From assembly GCA_029243545.1 (NCBI GenBank), contig JAQWRV010000029.1, positions 98,295-162,294 on the forward strand: a stretch of DNA of 64,000 nucleotides. The letters run 5' to 3'. How positions within the stretch are numbered: position 1 is the stretch's first letter; each line of letters starts with the position of its first letter. This document shows positions 8,961 through 17,888 of this stretch, in pieces. Made by a program: the position numbers and the translations under genes. The notes beneath the pieces are model-generated. The model was not told the origin of the DNA and did not search any database. It was given only the letters and a program-made list of their open reading frames with translations. This stretch comes from Rhodospirillaceae bacterium. GTDB taxonomy: Bacteria; Pseudomonadota; Alphaproteobacteria; Rhodospirillales; Rhodospirillaceae.

Positions 8961-10187
8961 TCACAACAGGCCGTCCAGGGGAATAACCGGGACGGTCTCT
9001 CCTGTTTTTGCGGCCGGGGCGCCCATAGGCCGGACGATCAGCGCGGCAGACTGGGCTAGGGCGCCGATCATGCTTGAATCCTGCATAAAGATAGGCGTGG
9101 CGCACCAGCCGCCGTCATCGTTGCGGGACAGCACGGCGCGCATGTAATCCTGGCGCTTGCCGTTTTCCGCCAAATCAGCGCCAAGGGTAGCCGGAACAGG
9201 CTTGGGCGCGTCGCCGTGCAGCCCTTGCAGACGATCAATGGCGATGCTGGCAAAAAGCAAAGCGCAAACCAAGGCGGATACAGGGTTTCCGGGGAGGCCG
9301 AGGACAGGGATGTCGCCGAGGTGGCCAAACATCAGTGGCTTTCCAGGACGCATGGCGATCTTGTGAAAACCGACTTCAAGACCCGCACTCTCAAAGGCTT
9401 TCCGCACTAGATCCCGGTCACCGACGGAAACGCCACCTGATGTGATCAGCATGTTGCAGTCTTTTGCAGCTTCGGCCATTGCGGTGAGGGCGTCTTGGTC
9501 ATCTTTGACGACGCCGAGATGCACAGGAATGCCTCCTCTTTGCGTTACAAAAGCGGACAGCGCCGGCCCGTTGGCGCTGACGATCTGAGCCGGGCCACGT
9601 GGTTCACCAGGTAGAACGATTTCATCACCGGTGGAGAGAATGGCCACGCGCGGCTGACGATGCACTTGAAGCCAGGGTCTATCAGCGGCGGCGAGCAATC
9701 CGATGTGCCGCGCGGTCAGACGGAGCGGCGGGATCAGCAATTGATCGCCTTCGTTGAAGTCTTGCCCCTTGGCGCGAATGTGACGCCCTGCTTCAATTTC
9801 GCGAACTGAGATAGTGTCGTTCTTTTCGGCGCCGTCTCTATCAACGTCTTCCTGAATAACGACGGTATCAGCGCCGGGCGGGACTTGTGCGCCGGTGAAA
9901 ATGAGCACGGCTTGTCCTTCGGAAACCTCGCCGTCGAAGGGATGACCGGCAGCGGACTCTCCGATCACGGTAAGGGTGCTGGGGACCGTGGGCACATCGG
10001 CAGCGCGGACAGCGTAGCCGTCCATGGCGGAGACGGTCTGGGAGGGGTGGGAGATGCGCGCTTTGGGCGTTTCGGCGAGGACCCGTCCCCCCGGATTGGC
10101 CAAAGAATTGGCCAGGGCGATAGTTTCCGTGCCGAGGGGCTGAACACCGTTCCGTACAAGCCCCTGCGCTTCTTCAACTGAAATCAT
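8961..10187 (-). CDS. moeA: MoeA, molybdopterin molybdotransferase
   Basis: Inserts molybdate into adenylylated molybdopterin, the last step of molybdenum cofactor synthesis. The 408-residue protein shows the family order: MDGYAVRAADVP in the N-terminal part, ISTGDEIVLPGEP and ITSGGVSVGDRDLVRKA in the MoCF-like domain, then MRPGKPLMFG and LGLPGNPVSALV, and a small C-terminal beta domain. Its start codon overlaps the end of moaC by one base, so the two are in one operon with trpC upstream and lexA downstream. Confidence 0.94.
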   Translation of the reverse strand: MISVEEAQGLVRNGVQPLGTETIALANSLANPGGRVLAETPKARISHPSQTVSAMDGYAVRAADVPTVPSTLTVIGESAAGHPFDGEVSEGQAVLIFTGAQVPPGADTVVIQEDVDRDGAEKNDTISVREIEAGRHIRAKGQDFNEGDQLLIPPLRLTARHIGLLAAADRPWLQVHRQPRVAILSTGDEIVLPGEPRGPAQIVSANGPALSAFVTQRGGIPVHLGVVKDDQDALTAMAEAAKDCNMLITSGGVSVGDRDLVRKAFESAGLEVGFHKIAMRPGKPLMFGHLGDIPVLGLPGNPVSALVCALLFASIAIDRLQGLHGDAPKPVPATLGADLAENGKRQDYMRAVLSRNDDGGWCATPIFMQDSSMIGALAQSAALIVRPMGAPAAKTGETVPVIPLDGLL

Positions 10188-10666
10188 CAGTTAGACTCGT
10201 ATGTGCCTGATTTGCCGCCTGTTTTTCTAATCAGGTGTATATCGGTCAGGTGCATACCTTTGTCGATGGCCTTGCACATGTCGTAAACGGTCAGTGCGGC
10301 GACGGATACCGCTGTGAGGGCTTCCATTTCCACACCGGTCTGGCCTGTGATCTTGGCGGTAGCGGTGATGTCGACCGCGCTGCGCGCGGGGTCGCAGCTG
10401 AGGTCCACTTTGATCGACGACAGGCCGAGGGGATGGCACAGGGGAATGATGTCTGCCGTACGTTTAGCGCCCATGATTCCTGCCAGTTGTGCGACGGTGA
10501 TCACGTCGCCTTTCTTGATGCCGCGATCCATGATGGTTTTGAGGGTCTCTGGCTGCATCAGCACAGAGCCTATGGCGGTTGCTTCACGCTTGGTCTCGGC
10601 TTTGCCGGAGATATCGACCATGGTGGCGTTGCCGTCGGCATCGAAGTGGGTGAGGTCTTTTGTCAT
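10187..10666 (-). CDS. moaC: MoaC, cyclic pyranopterin monophosphate synthase
   Basis: Second enzyme of molybdopterin synthesis, converting the MoaA product to cyclic pyranopterin monophosphate. The 159-residue product begins [20 protein letters not shown] and has the conserved [30 protein letters not shown] and [14 protein letters not shown] segments with the active-site Asp and Lys. It starts immediately after the trpC stop and touches moeA, so tryptophan and molybdenum cofactor genes form one transcript, as commonly seen in alphaproteobacteria. Confidence 0.95.
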   Translation of the reverse strand: MTKDLTHFDADGNATMVDISGKAETKREATAIGSVLMQPETLKTIMDRGIKKGDVITVAQLAGIMGAKRTADIIPLCHPLGLSSIKVDLSCDPARSAVDITATAKITGQTGVEMEALTAVSVAALTVYDMCKAIDKGMHLTDIHLIRKTGGKSGTYESN

Positions 10667-11479
10667 TTAGGCTACAGCCGTTGCGGGAGCAGGTTTCTCG
10701 AGCATGGCCTCGGTTGCTGCGGTGACGTCATCCTGGCGCATAAGGGACTCTCCGATAAGGAAGCGGCGAGCGCCTACCTTAGCAAGCCGGGCGAGATCAA
10801 CGGGGGTTTTCAAGCCGCTTTCCGCAACAAGCACCCGGTCAGAGGGCAGGCGCGCGGATAGGCGTTCCGTGACGTTGAGATCAACCTCCAAGGTTTTGAG
10901 GTCGCGGTTGTTGACCCCGATCAGCGGAGAACGCAGGGCAAAGGCCCGGTCCAGCTCTGCTTCGTCGTGCACTTCGATGAGCACATCCATCTCGAGATCC
11001 ATGGCGCAGCACTCGAGTTCGATAGCTTGAGAGTCCGAAACGGCGGCGAGAATGATGAGGATGCAGTCGGCCCCGATCGCTCGGGCCTCGGTTACCTGAT
11101 AGGGCTCCAGCATGAAATCCTTGCGTAGCACCGGCAAATCACAGGCAGCCCGCGCGGCTTTGAGATAGTCGGCAGAGCCCTGGAAGTTAGGTTCCTCGGT
11201 GAGGATTGACAGGCAGGCGGCGCCACCGGCCTGATAAGCCTGAGCCAGGGCCGGAGGGTCGAAATCGGGGCGGATGAGGCCAGCGGAGGGCGAAGCCTTC
11301 TTGATCTCGGCAATGAGGCCGTAGCCCGAGGCTGCGGCATGGCTGAGGGCCTGGCCAAACCCGCGCACGGCATGGGCATCCTGGGCTTCGGCTTCGACCT
11401 CAGCGAGGGGGCGTTCGGCTTTGACAGTAGCGTAGTGCTGCCGCCGGGCATCGCAGATGGCATCGAGGACGTTGCTCAT
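10667..11479 (-). CDS. trpC: TrpC, indole-3-glycerol phosphate synthase
   Basis: Closes the indole ring from carboxyphenylamino-deoxyribulose phosphate. The product is a stand-alone TIM barrel of about 270 residues, not fused to TrpF. Visible signatures are [52 protein letters not shown] and VAESGLKT. The ATG at 11479 overlaps the trpD stop as TGATG; a GTG one codon earlier (11482) is the alternative. It is translated between trpD and moaC. Confidence 0.95.
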   Translation of the reverse strand: MSNVLDAICDARRQHYATVKAERPLAEVEAEAQDAHAVRGFGQALSHAAASGYGLIAEIKKASPSAGLIRPDFDPPALAQAYQAGGAACLSILTEEPNFQGSADYLKAARAACDLPVLRKDFMLEPYQVTEARAIGADCILIILAAVSDSQAIELECCAMDLEMDVLIEVHDEAELDRAFALRSPLIGVNNRDLKTLEVDLNVTERLSARLPSDRVLVAESGLKTPVDLARLAKVGARRFLIGESLMRQDDVTAATEAMLEKPAPATAVA

Positions 11480-12528
11480 CACGCATTTCCCTGCGTGATC
11501 GCCGCTAATTTCGCCAGTGTTTCCCCGGCTTTACCGCTGTCGATAGCGGTTTCGGCTTGGGCCACGCCGCCTTTGAGGTCAGACGCCTTACCGGCAACGA
11601 TAAGGGCAGCAGCGGCATTGAGCAGCACGATGTCCCGGTAGGCGCCTGGCATACCGTCGAGCAAGGCTGAGAGCGCCTTGGCATTGTCTTCCGGTTCGCC
11701 GCCCTTGAGATCAGCCGCTTTATGCACGGACAGGCCCGCGTCTTCAGGGGAAATTTCGAAGGTTGATACCTGGCTATCTTTCAGCGCCGCGATCTGGGAC
11801 GGGCCGGTGACCGTGAGTTCATCGAGGCCGTCGGAGCCATGCACAATCCAGGCACTATCCGAGCCCAGCGCCTTCAAGGTTTCGGCCATGGGTACAAGCC
11901 AGTGAGCAGAGAACACGCCGAGGAGCTGATGCTTAGCGCTTGCTGGGTTCGACAATGGCCCGAGCAAATTAAAGATGGTGCGGATGCCAAGCTCGGCGCG
12001 CACCGGGGCCACATGCTTCATGGCGCTGTGATGCTTCTGGGCAAAGAGAAAACCGATGTTGGCTTCGGCCAGGGCGCGCTCAACCACATCTGGCGTGGCA
12101 TCCATGTTCACACCCAGGGCTTCAAGCACATCAGCGGTGCCGGATTTGGACGAGGCCTTGCGATTGCCGTGCTTGGCCACAGGCACACCGCAGGCGGCAA
12201 CGACGATGGCGACAGCGGTTGAGATGTTGTAGGTGCCCGAGGCATCGCCACCGGTGCCGCAGGTATCAATTGCACCGTCCGGAGCTTTGATGGGTAGGGC
12301 TTTGGCCCTCATGACCTGGGCGGCGCCGGTGATCTCGGCGGTGGTTTCGCCGCGCACCGCCAGGGCTGTCAAAAGCGAGGCGATCTGGGCAGCCGAAGCC
12401 TCGCCGGACATGATGATTTCGAACGCTGCTTCAGTATCGGATTCGCTGAGAGACTCACCGGAGACGGCGGTAGCGATGAAGGGTCTGAGGTCGGCAGACA
12501 TGTGAACTGACATAGGAACCGGCCTCAC
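11479..12528 (-). CDS. trpD: TrpD, anthranilate phosphoribosyltransferase
   Basis: Transfers phosphoribose from PRPP to anthranilate. The roughly 340-residue protein has the PRPP and metal motifs [37 protein letters not shown] and [14 protein letters not shown]. The longest reading uses a GTG at 12528 overlapping the trpG stop. ATGs at 12513 and 12501 are alternatives, and the family N-terminus (ADLRPFI) would fit the last of these. Operon position is between trpG and trpC. Confidence 0.94.
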   Translation of the reverse strand: MRPVPMSVHMSADLRPFIATAVSGESLSESDTEAAFEIIMSGEASAAQIASLLTALAVRGETTAEITGAAQVMRAKALPIKAPDGAIDTCGTGGDASGTYNISTAVAIVVAACGVPVAKHGNRKASSKSGTADVLEALGVNMDATPDVVERALAEANIGFLFAQKHHSAMKHVAPVRAELGIRTIFNLLGPLSNPASAKHQLLGVFSAHWLVPMAETLKALGSDSAWIVHGSDGLDELTVTGPSQIAALKDSQVSTFEISPEDAGLSVHKAADLKGGEPEDNAKALSALLDGMPGAYRDIVLLNAAAALIVAGKASDLKGGVAQAETAIDSGKAGETLAKLAAITQGNA

Positions 12529-13169
12529 GCCGCAACAGGAGTGCTGACCGAGCGATCGTGAATGTCGGGGGCATCTAGGCCGGTGGCGCGCAGGAAGTTT
12601 CGCAGCACCCGGTGGCCGAACTGGGAGGCAATGCTTTCCGGGTGGAACTGCACGCCGGTGATGATTTGCTCTCGGTGGGCGAGCCCCATGACCAGACCAT
12701 TGCCATTTTCGGCGTCAGTTTCAGAGGTGATCTCAAGCACATCGGGCACGGAGGCGCGCTCAACGATGAGCGAGTGATAGCGCGTCGCGTTGAAGGGCGA
12801 AGGGATGTCGGCGAACATGCCGTGACCGGTCTCGGGCCCTGCGTGGCTCATGGCGCTGACCTTGCCGTGCATGGGCACAGGCGCGCGGCTGATCTCACCG
12901 CCGAAGGCTTGAGCGATGGCCTGGAACCCAAGGCAGACTCCGAAAATCGGCACCTGACCGGCGGCGGCTTTAACCAAGTCGAGGCAGATTCCGGCCTTGT
13001 CTGGATTACAGGGGCCGGGCGACAGGATGATGCCTTCTGGCTTCAGGGCCAGGGCTTGATCGACGGTGACTTTGTCATTGCGCTGCACTTCTACCGTGGC
13101 CCCGAGCTCGCCCAGGTAATGCCACAGGTTGTAGGTGAAGCTATCGTAGTTATCGATCAGGAGATACAT
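12525..13169 (-). CDS. trpG: TrpG, anthranilate synthase glutamine amidotransferase
   Basis: Supplies ammonia to TrpE for anthranilate synthesis. The 214-residue class I amidotransferase has LIDNYDSFTYNLWHYL at the N-terminus, SPGPCNPDKAG, the nucleophile Cys in GVCLGFQAIAQAFGG and the His-Glu pair in GVQFHPESIAS. The ATG at 13169 follows GAGGG at a good distance. Its partner trpE lies 25 kb to the right at 38346-39854 on the same strand, so the usual trpE-trpG adjacency is broken here. Confidence 0.95.
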   Translation of the reverse strand: MYLLIDNYDSFTYNLWHYLGELGATVEVQRNDKVTVDQALALKPEGIILSPGPCNPDKAGICLDLVKAAAGQVPIFGVCLGFQAIAQAFGGEISRAPVPMHGKVSAMSHAGPETGHGMFADIPSPFNATRYHSLIVERASVPDVLEITSETDAENGNGLVMGLAHREQIITGVQFHPESIASQFGHRVLRNFLRATGLDAPDIHDRSVSTPVAA

Positions 13170-13721
13170 GCCGAGACCCTCAGAATAAGGCTCGGAAAAT
13201 GCTCCTTTCCCGGGGATATAGTCAAGGACCCCGCTGCGAAGCAGCATAAGAAATATGACCTGCGAAGCTGCATGTATTTGAAAACCTTAACTAACTGATC
13301 TGCGGTTTTCTGAGTAACAAGCCCATGAAGGAGCGGTTCGGCATGGGAAACGGGAAGATATCCGATAACAACGGGCAGTTTGAAACAACCCCATGAAGGA
13401 ATTTCCCTTACAGTACAATTTATTTTGTTATAATACCCAGGCTCGAATTTTGCGCGATTATGATCCCACTGGTTCCGCTTTGTTGTCGAAAGCGGATATG
13501 CCACCATCCCTCATGCTCCAACCATAGAGCCCCAACCCTGGACACCGTCTGTCTTCGTCCTGCCAGTGGCACCGTTTGGTTGTGCAGACCCCATGTTGCA
13601 CCGCGAACGTCGGGTTTCTGTCGACATAGGAAAACGTCTTTGCCAGTCTTTCCCTCAAGAGATCGGTCTATATTATGCAGAGACCAATGTGATTCGTGGG
13701 CCGCCCAAAAGGATGTAACAG
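13170..13721. other. Gap upstream of trpG; left end of the accessory block
   Basis: This 552-base stretch must hold the trpG promoter (minus strand) and the promoter of the plus-strand gene at 13722. Several frames are open on both strands for 60-140 codons, but their translations are rich in Cys, His, Arg and Pro and resemble no family I know. A small hairpin, GCTGC-TTC-GCAGC, lies about 60-75 bases before trpG on its coding strand without a T-run. No Trp-rich leader peptide, tRNA or transposase fragment was found. The breakpoint between core and inserted DNA should lie here. Confidence 0.4.
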
Positions 13722-15596
13722 ATGGGACAGCGGTATTTCCTATTAAGCGCGGCCGCTGGTTTGGGCGTGGTGCTTATTTCTTTCATTGCCGCCCCAGCAA
13801 ATGCCACAGAAAGCAAAACTTTAGGCTTTGTGGTTCGGGATTGGTTCACCGCTGCCTACAACAGCCGGTTCAATGACGAGTGCCCCGAGGGCCTGGCCAT
13901 TGGTAATGATGAGCTTTGGTGGCGGAGCCTTCCGAAAGATGAGCGGGCGGAACTGACGAACAACGGACAGCGGCCCAAACTGGACCGCTACCCCACCGCC
14001 ATGCGCCGCGGACCTGATGGTGAAAACGTTTGCCTCAACCCCACTGTCGTTACCGACCCGCCCATGCGCGTGGTGGAAGGCAAGTATTCCTATGGCCGCA
14101 ATCTAGACGGCAACACCGATGGCCGCGCTATGCCCAAGACCTGCGCCCATGACAACTTCATCCATCTGGACGGTACGCCGGGGATCGACAATCAAATGTA
14201 CCGGCTGGTCGGATGCGTGCTCGGCTGGCGCAAAGGCGGCCTGACAGAAATGATCTCCCATGAACGCCGGCGCCAAAACGGCCTGGGCATGATCCTGATC
14301 GAGATCACAGGGGTCGAGGATGCGCGCAACGATGACGATGTCACAGTGGCCTTTTACCGGTCCGTCGACCAGTATGTTCAGGGTGGCAACGGCCGACCCT
14401 TGCCCCATTCCAGCTACAATATCGACATGGCCGGCGACAGGCCGCGCTACGGTGATACCTTGAAGGGGCGCATTACGGATGGAGAGCTGACCACGGTTCG
14501 AGGCGATGTGAGCCTGCCCTTCTACGCAAACTACACCTTTATGCATCCGGTCATTAAGGACATGGACCTGCGTTTGGAGATCGGCGCAGACGGGGCGTCG
14601 GCCAAAGGACTCATCACCGGCTACTACGACATGGAAGCTTTTCTTCATTATATCGGCGGCATGCAGGGGCACACCTCATCTGCGGCCGATTGCCCGGCCA
14701 TGGTGAAAGCGGCCTACGAACTGGCGGACGGATATCCCGATTCGGACACGGGACAGTGCACGCACCTATCCAGCGCCTTCGAGATCAGCGCCATCGCCGC
14801 GTTCATTATTCACCCTGATGTCAGGGCATACGGCGAGACGAGCGGAAACGTAGAACAGATGCAATGGTCCGCCGCGGTCGAACCGCTGCCGCTGCCACCC
14901 GGTTTTAAAATTTTCAAGACCGAACGCGGGCAGCTGCTTACCGACGCTCAGACTATGACGCTTTATGTTTCAAGCGCGGACCCACCAGGCGCGTCAGCCT
15001 GCAACGATGCCTGCGTCAGAACCTGGCTACCGGTGGAAGCCTGGTGGGGTGCGCGGTCAGCTCCTGATGGTTGGTCCCTCATCGACCGCACGGACGGTTC
15101 CAAACTGTGGGCTTATAAGGGCCAACCGCTGTATCGCTATACAGGGGACCTCCAGCCAGAGGACTTTTCCGGCGACGGTGTGGATACGTTTTCTGCCGTT
15201 GTCCTAGAGCCACCGCCGCCGGTACCCAGCTGGGTAACCGTTCAATATTCAGACGCCGGACCCCTGCTGGCAGATGCAAACGGCATGACCCTGTACGCCT
15301 ATGATCTGCCGGAAGACCGTGCGTTTAGTACACCGTTCGACAGGGGTACAAGCCGCGATATGGCCACGCCCCACATGTGGACGCCGGTCTATGCGGATGA
15401 CGCCGCCGCGCCCACAGGCCATTGGGCCGTCGTAATATTGGACGATGGTCAGCGCCAGTGGACCTACAAAGGCATGAAGATTTCCGTGTACAAAGCCGAC
15501 ACAGAACCTGGAGACCTCAACGGCCAGCGCGGGACAGATCGCTATTGGCGCACCATCATGAAAAGCGGCAAGGATATGGCTGGCGCTGGCCGCTAG
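13722..15596 (+). CDS. Secreted protein, unknown N-terminal domain plus COG4315-like repeats
   Basis: The 624-residue product starts with a Sec signal (RYFLLSAAAGLGVVLISFIA, cleavage after PANA), so it is periplasmic or secreted. Residues about 30-390 form a domain I do not recognise, with several Cys residues and an FxAAY..F..ECPEG opening. From about residue 400 there are two units like the COG4315 'lipoprotein with YxxxD' repeats: GQLLTDAQTMTLYVSSAD with ACNDACVRTWLP and LWAYKGQPLYRYTGD, then GPLLADANGMTLYAYD with WTYKGMKISVYKAD. COG4315 proteins are of unknown function. The gene stands alone, opening the accessory block. Confidence 0.8.
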   Translation: MGQRYFLLSAAAGLGVVLISFIAAPANATESKTLGFVVRDWFTAAYNSRFNDECPEGLAIGNDELWWRSLPKDERAELTNNGQRPKLDRYPTAMRRGPDGENVCLNPTVVTDPPMRVVEGKYSYGRNLDGNTDGRAMPKTCAHDNFIHLDGTPGIDNQMYRLVGCVLGWRKGGLTEMISHERRRQNGLGMILIEITGVEDARNDDDVTVAFYRSVDQYVQGGNGRPLPHSSYNIDMAGDRPRYGDTLKGRITDGELTTVRGDVSLPFYANYTFMHPVIKDMDLRLEIGADGASAKGLITGYYDMEAFLHYIGGMQGHTSSAADCPAMVKAAYELADGYPDSDTGQCTHLSSAFEISAIAAFIIHPDVRAYGETSGNVEQMQWSAAVEPLPLPPGFKIFKTERGQLLTDAQTMTLYVSSADPPGASACNDACVRTWLPVEAWWGARSAPDGWSLIDRTDGSKLWAYKGQPLYRYTGDLQPEDFSGDGVDTFSAVVLEPPPPVPSWVTVQYSDAGPLLADANGMTLYAYDLPEDRAFSTPFDRGTSRDMATPHMWTPVYADDAAAPTGHWAVVILDDGQRQWTYKGMKISVYKADTEPGDLNGQRGTDRYWRTIMKSGKDMAGAGR

Positions 15597-15684
15597 GAAA
15601 ACCTGGTCACAGCCATAAAGGGGTTAACATTGGTTGTCGTGGGCATACTCAGATATGGGCGAACCTTTGGGCTAAGGTTATTCA

Positions 15685-15775
15685 TGTCCATTTTTGGCTG
15701 GTTGCGGACATTTCAGCACGCATGCCCAAGTCCGCTTATCATCTAAAAACAGCCATTAGAGGTTAGACTTCCGCT
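15685..15775. repeat. Intergenic repeat copy A (diverged)
   Basis: Starts TGTCCATTTTTGGCTGG and closes the first stem-like unit with TTGCGGACAT. A second unit begins AAGTCCGCTTATCATC and ends near GACTTCCGCT. The units match copies B-D in layout (TGTCCGCTTATGGCTAT-N-AGCGGA, then CTTCCGCT) but with more changes. Confidence 0.5.
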
Positions 15776-15859
15776 ATGCGATATCAAAGACTGAACCCTT
15801 TGCTTGCGCCCGATGACTAGCCATGCGCAGAGCGCGTAAACCAAGGCATAGATTTCAAT

Positions 15860-15931
15860 TGTCTGCTTATGGCTATTAGCGGACATACCGCCTAGGCCTG
15901 AATACTTCCGCTCCACCCCTGAAAGCAGATA
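15860..15931. repeat. Intergenic repeat copy B
   Basis: TGTCTGCTTATGGCTATTAG followed by CGGACA, then about 20 bases later CTTCCGCT and CTGAAAGCAGATA. The two ends can pair (TGTCTGCTT with AAAGCAGATA, and CCGCT inside), so the element may fold as an imperfect hairpin. Same layout as copies C and D. Confidence 0.65.
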
Positions 15932-16092
15932 TTTGATGCGTGAGTTCTACTAAGGGGTGTGATTTGGACCTGGATCGGGGGAAAGCGTTTTGGTCCATTT
16001 CTGGATAAAAGAATAGAGCCCGGAAGTTTCCCCGTTGCTATAAGAAGGGACAAGGCGCACTCTCGAAACATAAAATAATGGGGAAATATGCC

Positions 16093-17637
16093 ATGAAACG
16101 CAGAAAAAACGCTGGGACAGCGCTCTTACCAAAAGTTTCCAAGAGAGGTTTTCTGTCAGCTATGGGTGCGACCGCAGTTGGTCTGGGGCTGGGCCCCAAA
16201 GCCATCGCGGCGGATAGCTCAGACAGCTACGACCTAATCGTTATCGGGGGTGGAAATGCAGGCATGCCCGCGTCCATCTTCGCGGCCAAACGCGGTGCCC
16301 GGGTTTTGATTATCGAAGCGGCAGCCCAATTGGGTGGAACGCTATTCCTATCCGGCGGGCAAATGAGCGCAGCTGGCACAAAACTGCAAAAGTCGCAGGG
16401 CCTAAAGGATTCTCCCGAGGATCACTACAACGACATAATGCGTATCAGCAAAAACAAGGCGAACCCTGAACTAGTCCGTTTGGCCGTCTACAATGCCGCT
16501 GAAACGTTTGATTGGATAACCGACAACGGTCTGGAGGTCCATCCTGAGCACCCGGTTACAGGTACCACCCATGAACCCTACAGCCGGCCCCGCTATGCCT
16601 GGGGGCTCGAAGGCGGTATCTCGATCCTCAAGGTCCTCGAAAAACTCATTCAGCCCCATATTGACAGCGGCGCAATTACGGTTCGCACCAGCACCGAGGT
16701 CATCGAATTGACACAGGAGGGCAACGGAGCGGTCACTGGTGTGGTGGCCCAGGACGAGAAAGGAAAGACCGCGAGATACACCGGACGTAATATTCTTCTG
16801 TCATGCGGCGGCTATGCCTCAAACTCAGAGATGGTCGAGGACCTTGAAGGGCACACGGATTATGGCGACGTGTCCTACCCATACAGCCAGGGTGGCGGCA
16901 TCACTCTCGGTACGGCTGCGGGAGGCTACGTGCGCGGCGGGGAGAATCACTTGCCGTCATTCGGCAGCATCCTACAAGACGATAATTTTCCGAGCCCAAG
17001 ACTGGCCCGGTTTGTCTCATATCCACCACATCGCCAGCCATGGGAGATTTACATCAATGTCCACGGCGAGCGGTTCCTGCGAGAGGACATGGTGAGTCAC
17101 GATGTTCGTGAACACGCTCTGGTGAGCCAACCAGAAGAACGCTGCTGGGCTGTCTTTGACGACGCAATCCTCAACGAAGCGCCGCCTGCGATCGGCGGTT
17201 GGACCCGGGAGGAAATCAAAGACGCTTTTGAGTCTCAGTCCATGTTCTATCAAGCGAGCAGCCTCGAAGTCCTGGCCGACGCGACGGGGGTCGACAAAAA
17301 CGGTCTAGTCAAAACCGTGGCCCGCTATAACCGGGGCCAAAATGGCGGCAAGGATGCACTGGGGCGGGACCACATGCCGATGCCCATCGCCAAAGCGCCT
17401 TTCTATGCTATCCGCATTCAGGGTTCACAGCTCATTGGGTGGGCTGGTCTGGCCGTCGATAGTCAATTGCGGGTCATCCGGCAGGACGGCTCAGCGATTC
17501 CAAATCTCTATGCCGCCGGTGAATTACTTGGAACCGATCAGTTTATGGGCCGGTCTTACTGTGGCGGCATGTTGGTCACGCCTGCGCTGACCTTTGGCCG
17601 CCTTTTGGGCGACCGCATGCTCAACTTCAGTATTTGA
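16093..17637 (+). CDS. Signal-bearing FAD-dependent dehydrogenase (fumarate reductase/ketosteroid dehydrogenase family)
   Basis: A flavoprotein of about 514 residues. The N-terminus has a Tat-like signal with KR in place of RR (SKRGFLSAMGATAVGLGLG, then PKAIAA). It is followed by the FAD-binding Rossmann motif DLIVIGGGNAGMPASIFAAK with RVLIIEAA, and the GGTLFLSGGQMSAAGT segment of the FRD/KstD superfamily. The C-terminus returns to the FAD site (IPNLYAAGELLG, SYCGGMLVTPALTFGRLLGD). Substrate is unknown; the family covers fumarate, urocanate and 3-ketosteroid substrates. ATG 16093 is preferred over 16078 because GGGGAA lies seven bases before it. A close paralogue sits at 50712-52277. Intergenic repeats flank the gene on both sides. 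Confidence 0.85.
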   Translation: MKRRKNAGTALLPKVSKRGFLSAMGATAVGLGLGPKAIAADSSDSYDLIVIGGGNAGMPASIFAAKRGARVLIIEAAAQLGGTLFLSGGQMSAAGTKLQKSQGLKDSPEDHYNDIMRISKNKANPELVRLAVYNAAETFDWITDNGLEVHPEHPVTGTTHEPYSRPRYAWGLEGGISILKVLEKLIQPHIDSGAITVRTSTEVIELTQEGNGAVTGVVAQDEKGKTARYTGRNILLSCGGYASNSEMVEDLEGHTDYGDVSYPYSQGGGITLGTAAGGYVRGGENHLPSFGSILQDDNFPSPRLARFVSYPPHRQPWEIYINVHGERFLREDMVSHDVREHALVSQPEERCWAVFDDAILNEAPPAIGGWTREEIKDAFESQSMFYQASSLEVLADATGVDKNGLVKTVARYNRGQNGGKDALGRDHMPMPIAKAPFYAIRIQGSQLIGWAGLAVDSQLRVIRQDGSAIPNLYAAGELLGTDQFMGRSYCGGMLVTPALTFGRLLGDRMLNFSI

Positions 17638-17704
17638 AGGAACCTTTTTTGAAGTTCGGCATGACTGCTCATTAATCGCTAGACACCACAGGGTGGGGTG
17701 AATA

Positions 17705-17780
17705 TGTCCACTTATGGCTATGAGCAGACCTTCCAGTGCGCCCGGCTTCCGCTCTGCCTCTGAAAGTAGAAGCAGACATT
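17705..17780. repeat. Intergenic repeat copy C
   Basis: TGTCCACTTATGGCTATGAG then CAGACC, followed by CTTCCGCT and TCTGAAAGTAGAAGCAGACA. Lies between the flavoprotein and the chimeric dehydrogenase gene and shares its layout with copies B and D. Confidence 0.65.
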
Positions 17781-17888
17781 GGCTCGTACTAATGTGTTAA
17801 CTTTGGAATCCCCAGTCGTCAGCCTTAGAAACACTATTATTATGAACTTTGAATTGATCTCACGGTGAAGGCGTCGGGGGCGCGCAGT

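Larger units (their letters stand above)
15597..16077. other. Gap carrying two copies of an intergenic repeat
   Basis: The 481-base gap before the flavoprotein gene contains repeat copies A and B (annotated separately). The rest shows no open frame with family resemblance. The flavoprotein promoter should lie between about 15950 and 16070, but no convincing -35/-10 pair stands out. Confidence 0.4.

Noticed and set aside
13157-13507. 116-codon minus-strand open frame over the trpG leader
   Set aside because: Runs through the trpG start in another frame, and its translation resembles no protein family; a leader peptide for attenuation would need Trp codons in tandem, which are absent.
13460-13876. 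138-codon plus-strand open frame overlapping the start of the secreted protein gene
   Set aside because: Composition (many Cys, His, Arg, Pro), no family resemblance, and overlap with a gene that has a clear signal peptide.
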